Positions 1 to 14,369 of a DNA stretch of 64,000 nucleotides are shown piece by piece. This stretch comes from Syngnathus acus (taxonomy: Eukaryota; Chordata; Actinopteri; Syngnathiformes; Syngnathidae). Under the pieces are notes generated by a model that was not told the DNA's origin, made no database searches, and saw only the letters and a list, made by a program, of their open reading frames with translations. The stretch lies in the NCBI RefSeq assembly GCF_901709675.1, contig NC_051108.1, positions 2,294,001-2,358,000 of the forward strand. Reading direction: 5' to 3'. Made by a program: the position numbers and the translations under genes. Numbering within the stretch: the stretch's first letter is position 1; every line of letters starts with the position of its first letter.

Positions 1-2868
1 TCAATTTCCAAAAAGCCTTTAAACTTAATTTACGCTCGCGTCTTTCTCCGTAACCGCCGCTTTCAATGAAAATAGTCTTTTTGTCCGGCTCGCCCCGAAT
101 CCAGCGCGCTGGTTTCAATTGACCGCGGCAGCGCACATAAACCACCGAGCGAGCCGTTAAATTGAGCAGCACATCCTTTTTAACATGGTGAAAAGCCACA
201 TATATTATTTATACATTGGCCTTGACGGCGCTTCAATGCACTCAACAGAGAGTGCCCCTTTTTGTTGCGCCCCGTTACGACTCCACCGGCCCCTTCCTCG
301 GCCTCGCGCGCACAAACGTACAAATACTCCAAGGCAAACTCGTAAAAGTGTCGCATGGACCCATTTACCCCCAAAAGAAGTCATATGCCATTGTGGCCCC
401 TGCTCTGTTGAAATCTGTTCCGCTAAACTGAATGGAGGGTCTCCGTCCGCTCTCTCCTCCGGCCTTGTTGTGGCGGCTTACAATTTCACAGAATCTCTTT
501 TTTTTATTGTGCTTTTAACTTGTGTACATTTGCTACAGGCTCTTGGAGGCATTTTATGGCTGAAAAGACCGTTGCGATGGCAAATCTAGAATTGTCTTCA
601 TTGTGCGCTCGAGATGTTGCCAACCAAGAACACTGCGACAAGTATAGCAAGAAAAATAATATGCACTTAAGATCATTTAATCAATCACACTTGTCAGAAC
701 TTTCGCTGCCTAATCTTCAACTCAAACGCTGTGTTGCTCTCACATGCATCGGCGCCATCTACAGGGATCTGTTGGCATTACACCGATTTACAAACTGGTC
801 AATAGGAGTTATCAGTTGGATTCTAGTTGACAATTAGTAAAATCCGCACTGACGTAAATATAGTAAATATTTTTTTACAAAATAATCGGTAAACAATCAT
901 ATCGACCGTCGTGTTGAATTTCCACCTCGTGGCATTTCCATGTCAATGCTGCTCTTGAAAGCACCGTCCTCTACTGTAATATAATAATCGGGCTTGTCAG
1001 AGCACATATTTCATTGGCTCAAACTGTGCAAATGATCATTCCTATTGTCATTTCTTGACATATATTCAAGCTCTAATTTCACATTTCATTTCTCTTTTTG
1101 ATTCCCCCTCCGCTATTCATGGCTCACATTCATACCCGTGAGGCATATCGGATGCTCATCAAAGACGATTAAGGCTAATATAAGCCTTTTATGTACACAA
1201 AATCATTTTACATACATTTAATGGCTGCCCGCATCGGCGCTCGGGCTTTGAAAAGTGGAATAATTTCAAGGCTTTGAGGATGATCGAGAGTGATTGGAGG
1301 GCGCTGTATGGAGAGGCAAGGCGCGCTTTTTCCCATATCAATCAAGGCCTATGGATGGCCGGGCTAGTTAGCGGCTCGCGATTGTGTTGAGGCCCTCGGT
1401 CGGGCTTCCAGCGTGTCCCCGAGGCCGCTCCCTTTTGCTTGGCCCAGTGGGGGGGACGAGGTGGCGCCTCTCCGGCCCCAAATCCAGCCCACGTTCATGC
1501 GTCCGTTCGGATCCATCATTGCGTGGCTGGTGCAAGGCCCGGCCTTTGTCCGGCGCCGCATTCTTTGGCCCATTGTAGGACCACCGCAACCATTTAGGGA
1601 TTTTAAAGGCTCGTTTGCACAATTCCTTTTGTCGGCGACCCTCGGCACAAAAAAGCGACCGAGGTTGGGGGGGGTGGCCAGCGGTTTTTCCAGTGAAAGG
1701 AGGGAAAAGATTTCAAACTAAATGGGAAGTGGGGAATTTAGTTTGTTGGCAATGTTCATTTTTTAATGAGTGGAACCTCTAAGGATGAACACAATCCGTT
1801 CCGGTATGCTTTTTGATCTCTGCTTTGTTTGGATTTTGCGACCGTTTTTCGGAAGTCATGGAAATTAATGCGAGTTTAGAAAAAGAAAATTCAATATTTT
1901 TAATAAATATTAAAAGTGTTATTTTGCTAATGTAGTTTAAGTCAGACAGCACGGCTGATTCTGAAGGCCTCGGGCAGATTACATTGACATGGCAACACCT
2001 GGATGCTGAAATTTGATTGGATAGACAAAACCACTGAAACAAAACTAAAAAGTTGAAACCAAAAAAAAATAGCTAAATGCATCCACAGACAATCCCAGAA
2101 CGCTCGGCGAACTGAGCCACAAAAGCACGTGGGTGCGTCCTTGGCCTACAAGGCGGCCATGTTTTTCTCATGCCGTAATGGGATGTCCAGATAACGACTC
2201 AGACGCGTTGCATTTTCTCAAGAGTTAAACAAATGCGGAGCAAAACAAAAGCTATCGCTAGCCCCTCCCGGCAGCCTGTATGAAAACAACTCGTTATCAT
2301 TTCAAGGGGGGGGGGGCGGTATTTTTGCTGTTCTCTGCATTCCCAACTTGAGCTGTGAGGGACCTTGGTGCAAGACTTATTTTGACTGTGATAAATGCTG
2401 TGTGTGTGTGTGTGCGTCTGAGTCTCTGTGTGTCAGTCTTATCCCGCATGCTTAATGACATCATCATCTCCAAGCAGAGCGCGTATAGATGTCAGATGAT
2501 TTAAAGGAAGTCGTTAAAGCTACTTATTGATATTCAACTGCTGGAGCGACCACCCTCGCACCACTTTAGTGCCTTAACACCGATGGAGATGTCGCACTGT
2601 AGGATTGTAATGTGCCCGCTGAAAGAAATCATTCTTGTTCAATTCTTTTGTAATATCGCACTTATGTCTTGTTCAGTTCTAAATTAAGGATAAAATTATG
2701 AGATGCATTGGTGCCTTATTGTGTCGAATCATTTTTGCCATCTGAGGTGAATGGAAATGACATTAATGATGCAATAATATATTTTTTGTGTGGTATTTCA
2801 CATTCTAAAAACACAATGAAAAAGAATTAATCAGTTTGTGCGTCATGATTAAGTCGTATGCATCTTGA

Positions 2869-2882
2869 CCACCGGGGGGCAG
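2869..2882 (+). promoter_or_regulatory. CTCF-like motif
   Basis: The 14 bases CCACCGGGGGGCAG match the CTCF core (CCASYAGRKGGCRS) except for one A-to-G change in the middle. The match was made by eye. The motif points rightwards, towards mycn. Confidence 0.3.
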
Positions 2883-5800
2883 TACGATCTTGTCATGCAG
2901 ACATAAACAAAGAATTCTTTCACCACTACAGTAATAGTCGTCTTTTTTGCAGAGGATAAAGAATATATTCTTTGTGATGTGGCACAGCTTCAGAAAAGTA
3001 AATCAAATATTTCTCCAAGACTTAATCCACACAATTCCCATTAACAACAGGGGGAGCCCTAGAGCAAGAAAAACTCATTGTGGCACAAAACGGAAAAACC
3101 CGTGAAGGCTTTTTCGCCGCAGTAATCACTTTCCCACCTCTGAAAACACATGAATACAAATGGGATTGTTTCATTGATTAGCACTCAACCCGCTGATTAA
3201 GCGGCTTGATGTATAGGCGACTGATGTGACGATGCGCCGGGGGTGGTGGTGTTTATTTCTGTTATTGTTGGCCAAAGACTGCGCGTGAATATTCCGCCAC
3301 CTGGGGGGCACGCTTGATGCTAGCCGGCTAATCTGATGCTATGTAGGATACTTAAAGACTCTTAAGGCCCCTCCAAAGCGCATTGTTATAATCCTGATTG
3401 GGTTTAGCACTCAAGCAGAAAGCAATGCATTCCTTCCTATTGTGTTTCATTCAGCGGAAAAGCTCGAGTGAAACAAAAGACTCTGCGCATCTCAATCTGG
3501 GCCTTTTGTTCCTCATACAGTGACGAGCGGAGTCTGTAGGAGGCTTTTACTAACTTAACACTTGACTGTGAGCTGCGATCGTTTGCATTGTATTTTCATT
3601 CAACGGGACTTTTTGCGGCTGGATTCGGAGATGGGGAGGGGAGGGGCGATGAATGACCGAGGCGGGGGTCGTGGCTTGTGGCTGAAGAGGTCACCGATGT
3701 AAAGACATGCAAGGTGGTGATGAACCAAAAGCTCAAAAAAACAAAAGGTTGCTATGGAGAAACAGACGGCATTCGAGCAGCGGACTGCTTTTGAGAAATG
3801 CTTTATTAGGTAGATTGTCTCGCATCCCGCGTGAGTTGTTCGACTTGCGATTTGTTTTGACGACAACTTGGGCCATCGATCAACGGGGAGAAGTCGTCGT
3901 AAACGTTTTGACGGATGGATAGATGGTCGGGTTGTTCATCTCGGTAAATGGGATTTATTTATGAATCAACTGCGTTGACTTGCCGAGATGCGTTTGAGGC
4001 ACGTCGGATTTTAAAGCTCTCGTGGAGCACACCTGATGCTTCTATCGTCCTTGTCTTCCAGGCTTTTCCGTTTTCTTGCGCCTTTTAGCAGTAACTCGCA
4101 GGAAGTCATTCACTTCCTAATTATCTGCACATCAAACGGAGGCCGCCGCGGAGACGCGGACCATAAATTCAAGCTCCCCCTCTTCCCCTCCTTTGTCCTC
4201 TTCCTCTTCGATGCTGTGGTCCGATAGCGAGGCGGCAGCTGCCTCTAATTGGGGCTGTATGCTTCAAACTGCAAACATATGACTTCCACTAATACCAGGG
4301 CCGCGGCGTACGGATCGGGTGGCCCGCACCGTGAGGGATGAAGTTTCAGATAAAGAAAGGCGGAGAGGAATAAAGGCCCTCCGTGGCATTGGGGGGGGCG
4401 GCGGTGCGGTCTCTGAAGTGGTCTGGCGTGGTCCGCTCCTGCTGCACGGCGGGCCTCCGGGGTCAACGGGAGCTCGCCCGGATTGATAAAGAGAGAGAGA
4501 AAGCGACGGGCTGCGATAGCAAAGGCGACCACAGTGCGGTTCGGTGACGGCTCTCCGGGCCAGCGCTGACGAGCTGTTAGATCCGGCCCGGCCCAGATGT
4601 TGCGACCCCTGGAGATGGCTGCTACACTTGCTGCACTCATTTGGCCTTATTGGAACCTCATGCCGCAGCGCTGCCTAGCTTACCGCGCTAACAACTGCAG
4701 CTTGATTGTACTCAAATAGAAATAACCATTAGTCACCACTTGCGTCTTTAACCAAATAGCAGCATCGCACTTATACAAACCCCGCCCCCTCGCAAAAATA
4801 ACATCCGGACTCTTAGCCAGGTGAGTAAACGAATGCCTTTAAGTCAATATTTGAGGAAATACCGCCTGACAAATAAAATGAGATAGACTATTTCAGTTCA
4901 ATTTTTGAAACAAATTTAAACCCGATTGTGCTCAACATGGCTTGAGTCGTATTTTTTGTAACTTTCTAAGCAGCCACGAAATATTTTGAACGCTTCTTCT
5001 AGCCAAGCCAGAGGTGTCGTGATGGTCGCAAGCTTTACTAGCTCACGCCAGTGTGTGAATTGGACCCTCAGAAAGTAAACGGGGGCCCGTCTATTGTCCG
5101 TAATGGCCCCTCTTGTTCCCAACAACGACCACAGTGGGAATTTGACTTGCTCTGGGCTATGTGCATATGCACTTCCTTGCTTTCTTTACTACATTCAGCA
5201 GGAAACACAATTAGCCCAATCAAAGTGAAAGGAGTGCGGGGGTTGGGGGGGGTTGGGACGGGGGTAGCCACGGTGTTTTATGAACACGGGTGGTGGGACG
5301 GCAGCATCGTGACAGCGGAGGGTAATAGGTGTTGCCCCGCGGCTTTTTGATGTAAAAGAATTACGAGCGGGCATCTGACTCTTGTTAAACACTGGACGCC
5401 GCGTTCAATTAAAGATATACGGGCCGACGCGGCCTTGTTGTGAGCATACATTAGCAGATTAGATTTGAAAGGGACACGTGTAAAATATGGCCAGTAAATA
5501 TTGTTCCGCGCTAATGCCGGCGTTTTAAAAAGCACGTCAGCGCCAGTCGATTCAAAGCGGCGGCGCAAAGATTCACGACCGCTCGGCAAACTGCTGCGTG
5601 AGCCGGTTTTGATGAATAGAGTCATCGGCGGAGATGCGCCGTTTGATTTCCTCCACTGAAAGCCTCTCGCTCGCGTGTGACCTTTCACCCCGTGTTGAAG
5701 ACGTTCCGTACGATTGAATCATATTGGTTAGCCAATGTTAGCACGTGTGGTTATTTTTGGACTACAAATGCCGGAAGAGTCGTACCGAGTTCAAGAATCA

Positions 5801-8800
5801 GGAAATTCTTTAACATTTTGCGTGTTTCGGAGTTGGAGGGGGGGGCTGAGCTCGCCCTCTGTTTCCAGCCCTCTGAAAAAGTAGGCTCACTGGATGTCCG
5901 TAGTCAGCAAATGCAAGGGGTTGCGGACAAAAGGTCCATTCTGGCAACAATAGGGGGCATTTAGAGCGTCACATACCCTGGTTATTCTGAGGGTGGGGAT
6001 TTTGGGCTGGGGGCGGGGAGGCAAGAGCCCTGAGGGAGCAAGAGGAGATAGCAGTGAAGGGGGCGGGGGACTTCAATGGCGTAAAAAAAAAAAAAAAAAT
6101 GCTATCTCTAGAAAAGGGTTAGCGGTGTCCAAAAAGCTAAGCTTACCTATGGGCCAGGGTCAGAGGTCAGGTGCTAGACACACAGAGCAATCCCTGTGCT
6201 GGACTGGATGGACAACATAGCTGTCTGAACACAACACCTGAACAATCTGTTAGCGAGGCTGGAAATTAGCATGTATGCGTGAGATGCAGAGATAAGCTAA
6301 CGCTTTGGGAAGGAAATGAGCTCTCGAGGCGGTCGTCTTCTCGAGGCCCCAACGTTCGAGCGGACAAACAGCCGTCCTAGTCGAAGTCGTTTTTCCAGCT
6401 TGCATACCAATTTTTTTTTGTTTCCCCATCTCTTGAGGGTTTATGCCTTCTAAACAGGTCTATCGTGATGAAGAAGCTTTATATGGCCCCAACCGCGCCC
6501 CGTTTGGGTTCAAAAGTCACCAAATTGCCCCTTCAAGAAAACACCTGGCTGTTTACGGAGTCTCCTAAGAATTTCGCTTAACAGCTGTTTCATAAATCAA
6601 GTTCTACGAGACTTTTTGAGGGCCCATAAGATACGGCCGTCAAGTAGATGCTAAAGATACGTTTTCAAATATATTTTTTCCGCCACCATGTCAATATCTG
6701 AGTGGAAAAAGGTCCACTTGTTTTTTTTTTTTTTTGAAAGAGCGAGAGAGAGGGAAGATGATCTGCAGCGGGGCACAAAGCAAGGGTACGAGCACCGGGA
6801 CACCCCCCTCCTGCCCCCCCAGCCCTTTACAATTGGCCTTGAGGATCGTTAAGTGATTGTATTACACAGAACAGGTGAACTGCGTCTCTCCCCGCCTCGT
6901 CTTTTATATTTGGCTCCCCATTATGATTTACGGGTCTATTCTTCTCGGGCCGCCGTAACTTGTGCTGTTCATTTGAAGGCGGGCTGCTCGCCGCCATTGT
7001 ACCTCCTCGACTTTGAAGTGCCCCGGTTCTTAAATGAGGATGAGACGAGGAGAGTGAATTTCTACAGAAAAGAAAAAAAATGGGGGCTCTTGTTTCTGAC
7101 AGGTGTCTTTTGTAGAAGGGAGTGTGCTGGGCTGCTGTTTTGTCCCAGCTCGGGTTCCAGGCAACCCCATCACCTGCTAATTGAATAACACAAGCTTGCC
7201 ATCTGTGGAGATTTAGCCCAGCTGACCTCAATGTACTGTTTCGATGAGTCGACGATACATCCGAAGGTTGACGCCGTCATGACGTTTCGAATTGCGAAGA
7301 GTTAAAATCCGAGGTGGTCAGCTGGAGCGCGCACAGACCCGAGTGCCGTCATGCGCGAGCTAATCGCATCAGCTGTTATCTCTTCATTAACTCCAGTCTA
7401 AACACTTCACCCGGGTTTAGCGCCACGGCTTGTGAAAATGAGAGAAAATCAAGCGTAATGTTGACACGGGGGGGGATGTTTGCGTGTTATTTTTTTGTTG
7501 TTGTTGTTGGGTGTGTGTATCGCCGCTTGCTATTTAGGAGTCCGCTGGCGACAGAGATAGCACCGACATGCCATCTGAGTCTGGCCCCAGGCTGGTGTTT
7601 TCAGTTTTGGGGAGGGGGGGGTTGTTGGTAGAGGGTTGCCGGACAGTACTGCAGATTCAGAGGTCGGGTTAGACCAAATACACCCCTCCTCCGATGGCGA
7701 GAGCCTGAACACACAGCTGTCCTCGGCCATTATCAATGATGGATGAAGCCACATCAGAGCATCAATGGCATGCCCCGACGCCCCCCCCCCCTCCCCCTTC
7801 CCTGTGTCCGTGTGTGTGTGTGGTATCTGCGACAAAGACTGAAGGGAATATCCCAGTGACATAAATTAATCACTGCCGGCGATTATAAGGACGGAACAAA
7901 AGAGGAAATGTGTGCTCAAGATGCCTCGTGCAGTAAATCCTCCCGTTGCGACATCGGTTTTCCAGTGGGCGTCGGCTTATCGCTGCAGCTGGCCTAACCG
8001 TCGATTTGTTTCCATCTTCCGGTTTGATAGCGCCACCTGTGATGCCCTGTGACAGGCCGGGATGTCTCGCTCAATTCTGGCTCCTTTCACGATTTGGAAA
8101 TCGGCGCAAAATACGTGTTGAGGGTCGGATCCAGACGTGCGTGTGACGGATGGCCTTTCAATGATGTCCTCCACTCCGACCAATTAAACTAATCAGCGTC
8201 ACGCCTGAGTTGATCGAAAGGAGCATTGTGACCGCTATTACCTTATTCTTCCAAGCCATCAAACCATTGTCCCCCCTCTACAAATCGAATTCATCCATAA
8301 TTAACCTTGTGTGTAATCCCTGGGAGTTGGTTGATGGATGTCCGAAAAAGGGACTTAATCCCTGACAGAGGTTTGCGCTGATTAGATTAGTCTGCCGCTG
8401 ACTCATATTTTCAACAATGGCGAGGTCTGACTCAACAGATGTCAAACATATTAAGAGATGGGCATAAGCTTGCCTTTAAACAAGTTCATATTTTTTTTAT
8501 CCGTTTACATGGGACAAATTATGAACAGGCCGCCGGTCACACGTCCTAATCTGCCCAATCTCGGTTTCTCAGGTTAAACCGGGCAGCGCCGTGTTTTTCT
8601 TAGCAATCTAATCAGATGCATCCGTTTGCATCCGTGTCGGCCCGTGAAGCAGAAAAGCGCTCGTTATTAAAATGAAGACGTGTCTGGAACGTTCTGATCC
8701 ATCACAGGCAAGTGACAGCGGGCAGACAGGCCTTTAATGGAGCAGTCACGGACCACAGATTCAGAAATGTAACATAGACGGAACAGGATAAACGTGTCAC

Positions 8801-10887
8801 GTGTTTCAGGCTAACATTGAGCTAGCTTAATGTACACCAATGCTCAAGTGTAATTAAAAGAAATGGAGCAACCTAAGTGCCTTTGCATGGACTCCAAATT
8901 TCAAGGCCGCAAATTGATACAGTTTTAATTTGGGCATTTAAAACTAGCTGGAATTGTGACTAGTATGTGATGCGTAGTATCGGTACTCGCGTATGTCTAC
9001 TGCCCCAAACAACAAATAATAAACTGTACTTGATTGTAAGACATCCAAATAGCCCCAAAATGACACATCAGAGTGCTTGCTTTGTCCAAGTCGTTGCATT
9101 GTGTTCCCGTCTTTTTTTTAAATTTTTTTTTTGGGGCGATCCATACTTGCTACCTAGTGACCCCGGCTGTCTCGGCCTGTCCCGACCGCGCAGATGAGCG
9201 CCGCTCCGACTGATAGTGACGGCGGGGTATTGAAAGGCGAGCAACCCCGCCGCTCGCCCCGTTCTACGATTCATTAACCCGATTTCCACTGGGTTCTGTC
9301 CAACGTGTCAGCCAGGGCGCCCGCTGAGGATCCCGCCGCCCCGGCTCGTCTTTCTGCCCGCCATCAAACTGACAGATAACTGTCGGCAAGTGAGGTCGCG
9401 GCCCTTTTTTCATACGCTCTTTTACCCCCAAACTCCTTTTTGGGCTTTTTTTTTTGGGAATATAACGATGAGCGCATATCCAGACACTTCACAGACCATT
9501 AAATCTGGAAGTGGTGCTTGTTTAGCACCATTTCGATTAACTGTTTTTTTTTTTCCATTATTAAAGTGTATTACGCAATCGTTTCACCCTCTCTTACAGA
9601 GGTCAACTAGCTTCTAAAATGGAATTATGTAAAAAAAGGTTGCTTAATATGTGTCCAATTATTTTTTTAATTCAGTTTTGAGCTTTCACAGATTTCAATT
9701 CTATTCCATTAAAAATGTTGCTTGAGCGTTTTCTGCCAGTGACAATTTGAGCAAAGGTCAAAAAGGTCAGCTACCATCCCAAATAGGATTGCGTTGAGCC
9801 TCGAGAGCTTACACACTTTATTCATCCCACCTTCTCGAGTATGTCAAATATCACTCCAAGATGTGTTTTAGCGGGTTTAGTTTTAATCCAATCCGATCCT
9901 TTGGAGGGTCAGGTCAACGGTCAGGCCTGTCGGAGTGATCAAACTCCCAAGCGGAACTAAACGGGCGTTAAAGCGCCGGTGCATGAAGATTGTCAGGAAC
10001 AATCGGATCGGCAAACAATGCACATGCTCCGCCGCATTTTTACGCTTTCTAATCTCGAAGGCCGACTGACAATAGGCATCTTTAAAAAAAAAAAACGTAT
10101 CGTCGATACAGGCCGAGTCGGCTAGCGAGTGGCTCACCGTTAGCATAGCTACGCAAATGTAAACCGCGCTAGCAGAATTTGTTTTAATAATTAGCACTTC
10201 ACAGTGGCTTTTTCCCCCTCTTTCTTCTCATTGTCGCACTTCTCTCCCTTCACTAATCCCGTTCTAATCATCACGGCTTTTTTTTTTTTATCTCTCTCCG
10301 TCTTTTCCTCTTCCTCAGTCCGGGCCGGGCTTTCTCTTTCCAGCCGCTGTGTTGTGCGTCCAAGGCCGTTTTCTTCGTGCTCTTGAAAGGCTATTCATGG
10401 GTTCTTCAATGCGGCCCTATTACATTTGTGTGTAAGGGAGAAAGAGAGAAAGAGAGAGAGAGCGAGAAAGACAAATAAGGCGAGGGAAAGGTATGCTGGG
10501 GTTGGGGTGGGCCGCGCTACAGTACCATCTGTATGCAAATGTCTTCAGACTTGGTAAACTTTGATCAAACACGCAGGCCTCCCTTTCTCTCTCTCTCTTT
10601 CGTAGCCCCGACCCCTCCCGTCCCTGTCCACTATAGCGCAATTACTGTAAGCTTGCGTCTTTTTTTGGCACCGGACTGCCTGGAAGAAGTGACCCTCGAC
10701 CCCTGCCCACACACATCCACATCTTCGACCCTCCCCTCAAATGCCCCTCACACACGCAGAGTCTCTAAGCACCTGCGGCCACACTGGACCCCTCAACAGA
10801 TGGTGAACCCCCCCCCCCCCCTCACACACACATCACATGGCTCTTGGCAATGGGTGACGGGCATGCCTTTGTGCAGAGGTTGGGCAC

Positions 10888-10888
<1 letters not shown>

Positions 10889-10957
<69 letters not shown>
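10889..10957. repeat. (AC)n microsatellite, about 34 copies
   Basis: An uninterrupted AC dinucleotide tract of about 69 bp, the longest in the window. It produces spurious Thr-His and Cys-Val open frames on the two strands, which are not genes. Confidence 0.95.
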
Positions 10958-10960
<3 letters not shown>

Positions 10961-12484
10961 GTGTACCCATATACAGCAGCCATTGTTTGGGCCATATGGG
11001 GAGGTTAACATGTTGAATACAGATCGGGTGTCGGTCAGGACAATAGAAGTGCTGTCCCAAGTGTGCTCATCGGAAGTGAGGAAACAAAACAAAAACACGC
11101 CGCCTTATCTGTTGTGCAGCTTTCTTGTATGCCAGTCAAGAGATTTGTAAGCCCATTAACAAGTGTGTGTGTGTGTGTGTGTCTGGCCTGTCCAAGCAGC
11201 CACCCATTCCTGGCAGGATAAATGGGTATTAATCAGGGAAAAGCCATTGCCATATGTTTGTTTAATTCTGTGAAATTAGCCTTGTTTCAGACGGGACGTA
11301 AAAAAGACAAAGCAGACTCACAATTGGTCATCCCGAGATGAGGACCACTAACAGTGGTGCATCATTGTAGATTGACAATGAGTGTCCTGGTGCCTCATTC
11401 GGGTGTCACCTGCTCCAGCCATGCCCAAATCCTGTGAAGTGTCACACTTCATCTGGATGCCCGCCATTTTTATTCGCCCTTGATGTTATTGTCGATGAAT
11501 TTGTTTTCATCCGGTAACCTAGTAGGATAAGCCATCAGGCAGATGGCGAGTGGAGTGGAGGCGAAGGGGAGGGGCGGGGGTCCCGTGAGGGGAGCCACAA
11601 ACACTTTGCAAAGACACCAGACTCCTGTAGCATCCGCACACATGCAGACACCAGACCCCGGTTACGTAATCCACCAGTTGCACTCCCCCGCCGTGAGGCT
11701 CAGTCTCGAGCTGTCTCAAGTCCAAGACAAAGTCATCCGTCTTCATGTTGCGTCTTACGTAGATGCTGATGGCGGGAAGAGCACCGTCCCGTGCGTTCTT
11801 GGCTAAACCGGATTAATCAAAGTCATCGCTGATGTGTGTTTTTATTTCATTGAGTCTTCCCCCTACGTGTGCGCCCCGTCCCGTCCCAGACCGCGGCGAC
11901 AGATTTCTCTTTCAGCCGTCTCCAGAAAACGCCCGGCTTGGCCCCTGAGTGGCACATAGTTGGGCTCAAGCCCGGCAATGGAAGGGGGAGGGGGGGCGGA
12001 GCCATGTGGTTGATGTTGGTAAACAGTATCCAGGCTTGTCCTGGCATTGTGGCCGCCGGCGAGCGAGGTCGAGGGTATCGGGCACCCGTGGGCCACACAC
12101 AGACCGGGAGGTGGCGGCGTACGGCGGTGGGGCGGGATCTTTTACAATAGATACACACACACACGCAGATGCATTCATGCACATAGGCAGAAATGCACCG
12201 GGCAAATAAAAGACTCACTCTCTGTGTCTGCCACTCAGCAGCTGCTCTAGTTTCCATGGCGACGCCCGGAACAATGTAGTAGCGAGTGGGTGTGCGTGTG
12301 TGCGTTTCAACGCACTTCAAGTGTGTTGAGGTGGGTGTGTGTGTGGGTGGCTGTGAGAGGCTACGGGGCGAACAGGATCCAGAACTCTTTATTATTTCTT
12401 TGGAAAAATAATAGGGGAATTGTAAAATACATAAGGAGGGGTAAAAGAGTAACAACAACCAAGATGCCGGTTTAATGATGTCTA

Positions 12485-12490
12485 TTTATT
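12485..12490 (-). terminator. mycn: candidate mycn poly(A) signal
   Basis: TTTATT on the plus strand is a canonical AATAAA on the minus strand, at the edge of the AT-rich tract that follows the mycn stop codon. Alternatives are at 13025-13030 and 13463-13468. Confidence 0.35.
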
Positions 12491-13097
12491 TGTCAAAATG
12501 AGGTATTTCAAAGTGCTATGAGTTGCAGCACTAATAAATGTACATTTGAAAAATCGGGAGTGGGGGGGGGGGGAAACATCTCATATCCATATACCCAGTT
12601 CTATGCGCCCGATAGTTACAAATATAAACAAAAGAAAGTTTTGGGGGAAGGGGTGGGGGGTTAAAAAGTACATTAGGATAGAACACGTTTGCTGTACAAA
12701 AGTCTGAGATAGAAGATGAAAAAAGATAAGTTGATATCTACCGGGAACTCATTTTCATACGAAAATATAAGTATCAAATTTAGTATGTCTCAGGTTCACA
12801 CTAAAAAGTGTCAAAGGTCTGTAGAATTAGTAAAATGATACTGTACAAAGAAGAAAAAAAAAAGAGGAAGGGAAAAGAAAGCAATATATTGTTAGATTAC
12901 AAAGTTCCTGACTCTCAAAAAGTGAGGCCTTACAGTACTTTTTAAAGGTATATAAAATTCCAGTCGAGTTATTATTGGCAGCTTCCTGACATGTATAGAC
13001 TTATATAAAAACCCCAGGACAAAATTTATTATAAAACAAGGCAGATCTGAGTGTACTTTGTCTGTACATCGCTGGGATGGTGGATATTAAAAAAACA

Positions 13098-13689
13098 AAA
13101 GTGTGCACACCCCTGTTTGGATGCAACATTTTTATGATATAAAAAAAATGAGATAATTCATTTCAATCTTTTTTTCCCCCGTTATTAATGTGCCCTATAA
13201 CTTATACATCCCAGTTGAAAAAAGAAATATGTACAAAAACATAGTTGCATAAATATGCACACCCTCTTCAGATCACACCAGCTGTTCCACCTCATATACA
13301 TCTGGACTCTGGGTGGGCCTTCTCAAAACCTGACTGCAAAACAAATTTTGTGGATTTAGATGCTTTGGGCCATTTTTTGTAATCATTGACTGTTATTGTT
13401 GTTTTTGAAGACAGGAGATTGTTGACATAAATGTCAGGAATAGCTCACTAAACAAGCTCAACTTTATTTCAGAGGCACTTTAAACTACCATTTGACATAG
13501 GATTCCATTTAAATTCCAGTTCTAAGAGGGTGTGCACACTTATGCAAACACCTCAAATTTTTGCTTCACCTCTATTGTTTTAGTCTAGTTGTACAAGTTA
13601 TACAGTAGAAAATAATCTTGATTCATCGTCAGCTTTTTTCTTTTTCTTTACAAAAAAGGTAGCAGTCGAACCAGGGGTGTGTAGACTTT
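13098..13689. mobile_element. non-autonomous DNA transposon (MITE-like), 592 bp
   Basis: The two ends form an imperfect terminal inverted repeat. The left end reads AAAGTGTGCACACCCCTG and the reverse complement of the right end reads AAAGTCTACACACCCCTG, matching at 16 of 18 positions. Related GTGTGCACA motifs recur inside, near 13256 and 13533. The interior is AT-rich and encodes no transposase. Phrases such as 'GGGTGTGTAGACTT' and 'GGGTGTGCACACTTATGCAA' are familiar from dispersed repeats in fish genomes. A target duplication is not clear. It lies in what is probably the mycn 3' UTR. Confidence 0.65.
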
Positions 13690-14369
13690 CTCTCCATTGT
13701 ATGTACAAAAGTGTCTGGTAGAAAGGTGCACAGGTATACATCCATTTACTTGGCTGGAGCACCAGTGTGATCGAGGAGTGAAAGAAAACCTGTAGTGGCA
13801 TCATCATTTGTGTCCATATAGTCTTAGTTTTTTTTTTTCGATTTCATATAAATTTGTCCGCTTTTGCAGTGGTGAAGGCAAAGTTAGAGTTGCGCACGGC
13901 TTCTTAGTTAAGTCGAGCGCTCCGAGCAAATTGCCCTCCAACACCGGTCCCGGTAGGAATCCCTCTTGGATTCCAGGCTGGTGTCACAGTGAGTACAAAA
14001 AAAGCACAATGCATACAATACAAATAATACAAAAACAAAAAGATATAAAAAAAAAAAAAAAAAAGCCTCTATTTCCTCATTCTTTATCGTTCCTCAATGT
14101 GACTGGATTGAAAAAAAGTAAACCCTAAACATTCTTAACGTCAACAAATGTGCAAAAAAAGTGGCGGCAGTGAAAGTCCCGACATCCCTCCGATGCGCAT
14201 CCGCCCCCTCCGAGATGTTTGTGTACATGCGGGCCTGTTTGTCTGTGCTTAAGTGTGAAGGCCAACTCAAAGTTTACCCATCTGGAGTGGGTGGCTGAGG
14301 CGGCGGCGGCCGGGCGTCATCCCGGGAACGTGTGTGAGTGTTCTGGGTGTCGACGGCGGCCGATGCGCG

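Larger units (their letters stand above)
1..12469. other. gene-free flank downstream of mycn
   Basis: I find no coding exon, RNA gene or intact mobile element here. Open frames are short, lack recognisable domains and lie over low-complexity DNA. Simple repeats include a GT tract near 2400-2414, G runs near 2307-2317 and 7613-7621, an A17 run near 6083, a T15 run near 6720, a GA/CT-rich patch at 10438-10470, a long AC tract at 10889-10957 and a GT tract at 11163-11182. Several AT-rich blocks (for example 8280-8560) contain clustered homeodomain-type ATTA cores and could be regulatory, which is plausible next to a developmental gene such as mycn, but nothing in this single sequence proves conservation. 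Confidence 0.6.
12470..14369 (-). other. mycn: probable mycn 3' UTR
   Basis: Downstream of the mycn stop codon (minus strand) the DNA becomes AT-rich with no reading frame, and stays so until about 12480, where composition changes sharply. The last clear AATAAA on the minus strand before that boundary is at 12485-12490. Earlier AATAAA candidates are at 13025-13030 and, inside a transposon, at 13463-13468. A 3' UTR of up to 1.9 kb is therefore inferred. About 0.6 kb of it is an inserted inverted-repeat element. The true end could be nearer the stop codon; transcript data would settle it. Confidence 0.45.

Noticed and set aside
10533-11150. 205-residue plus-strand ORF with poly-(Thr-His)
   Set aside because: It exists because the AC microsatellite lacks stop codons; no domain and no splice support.
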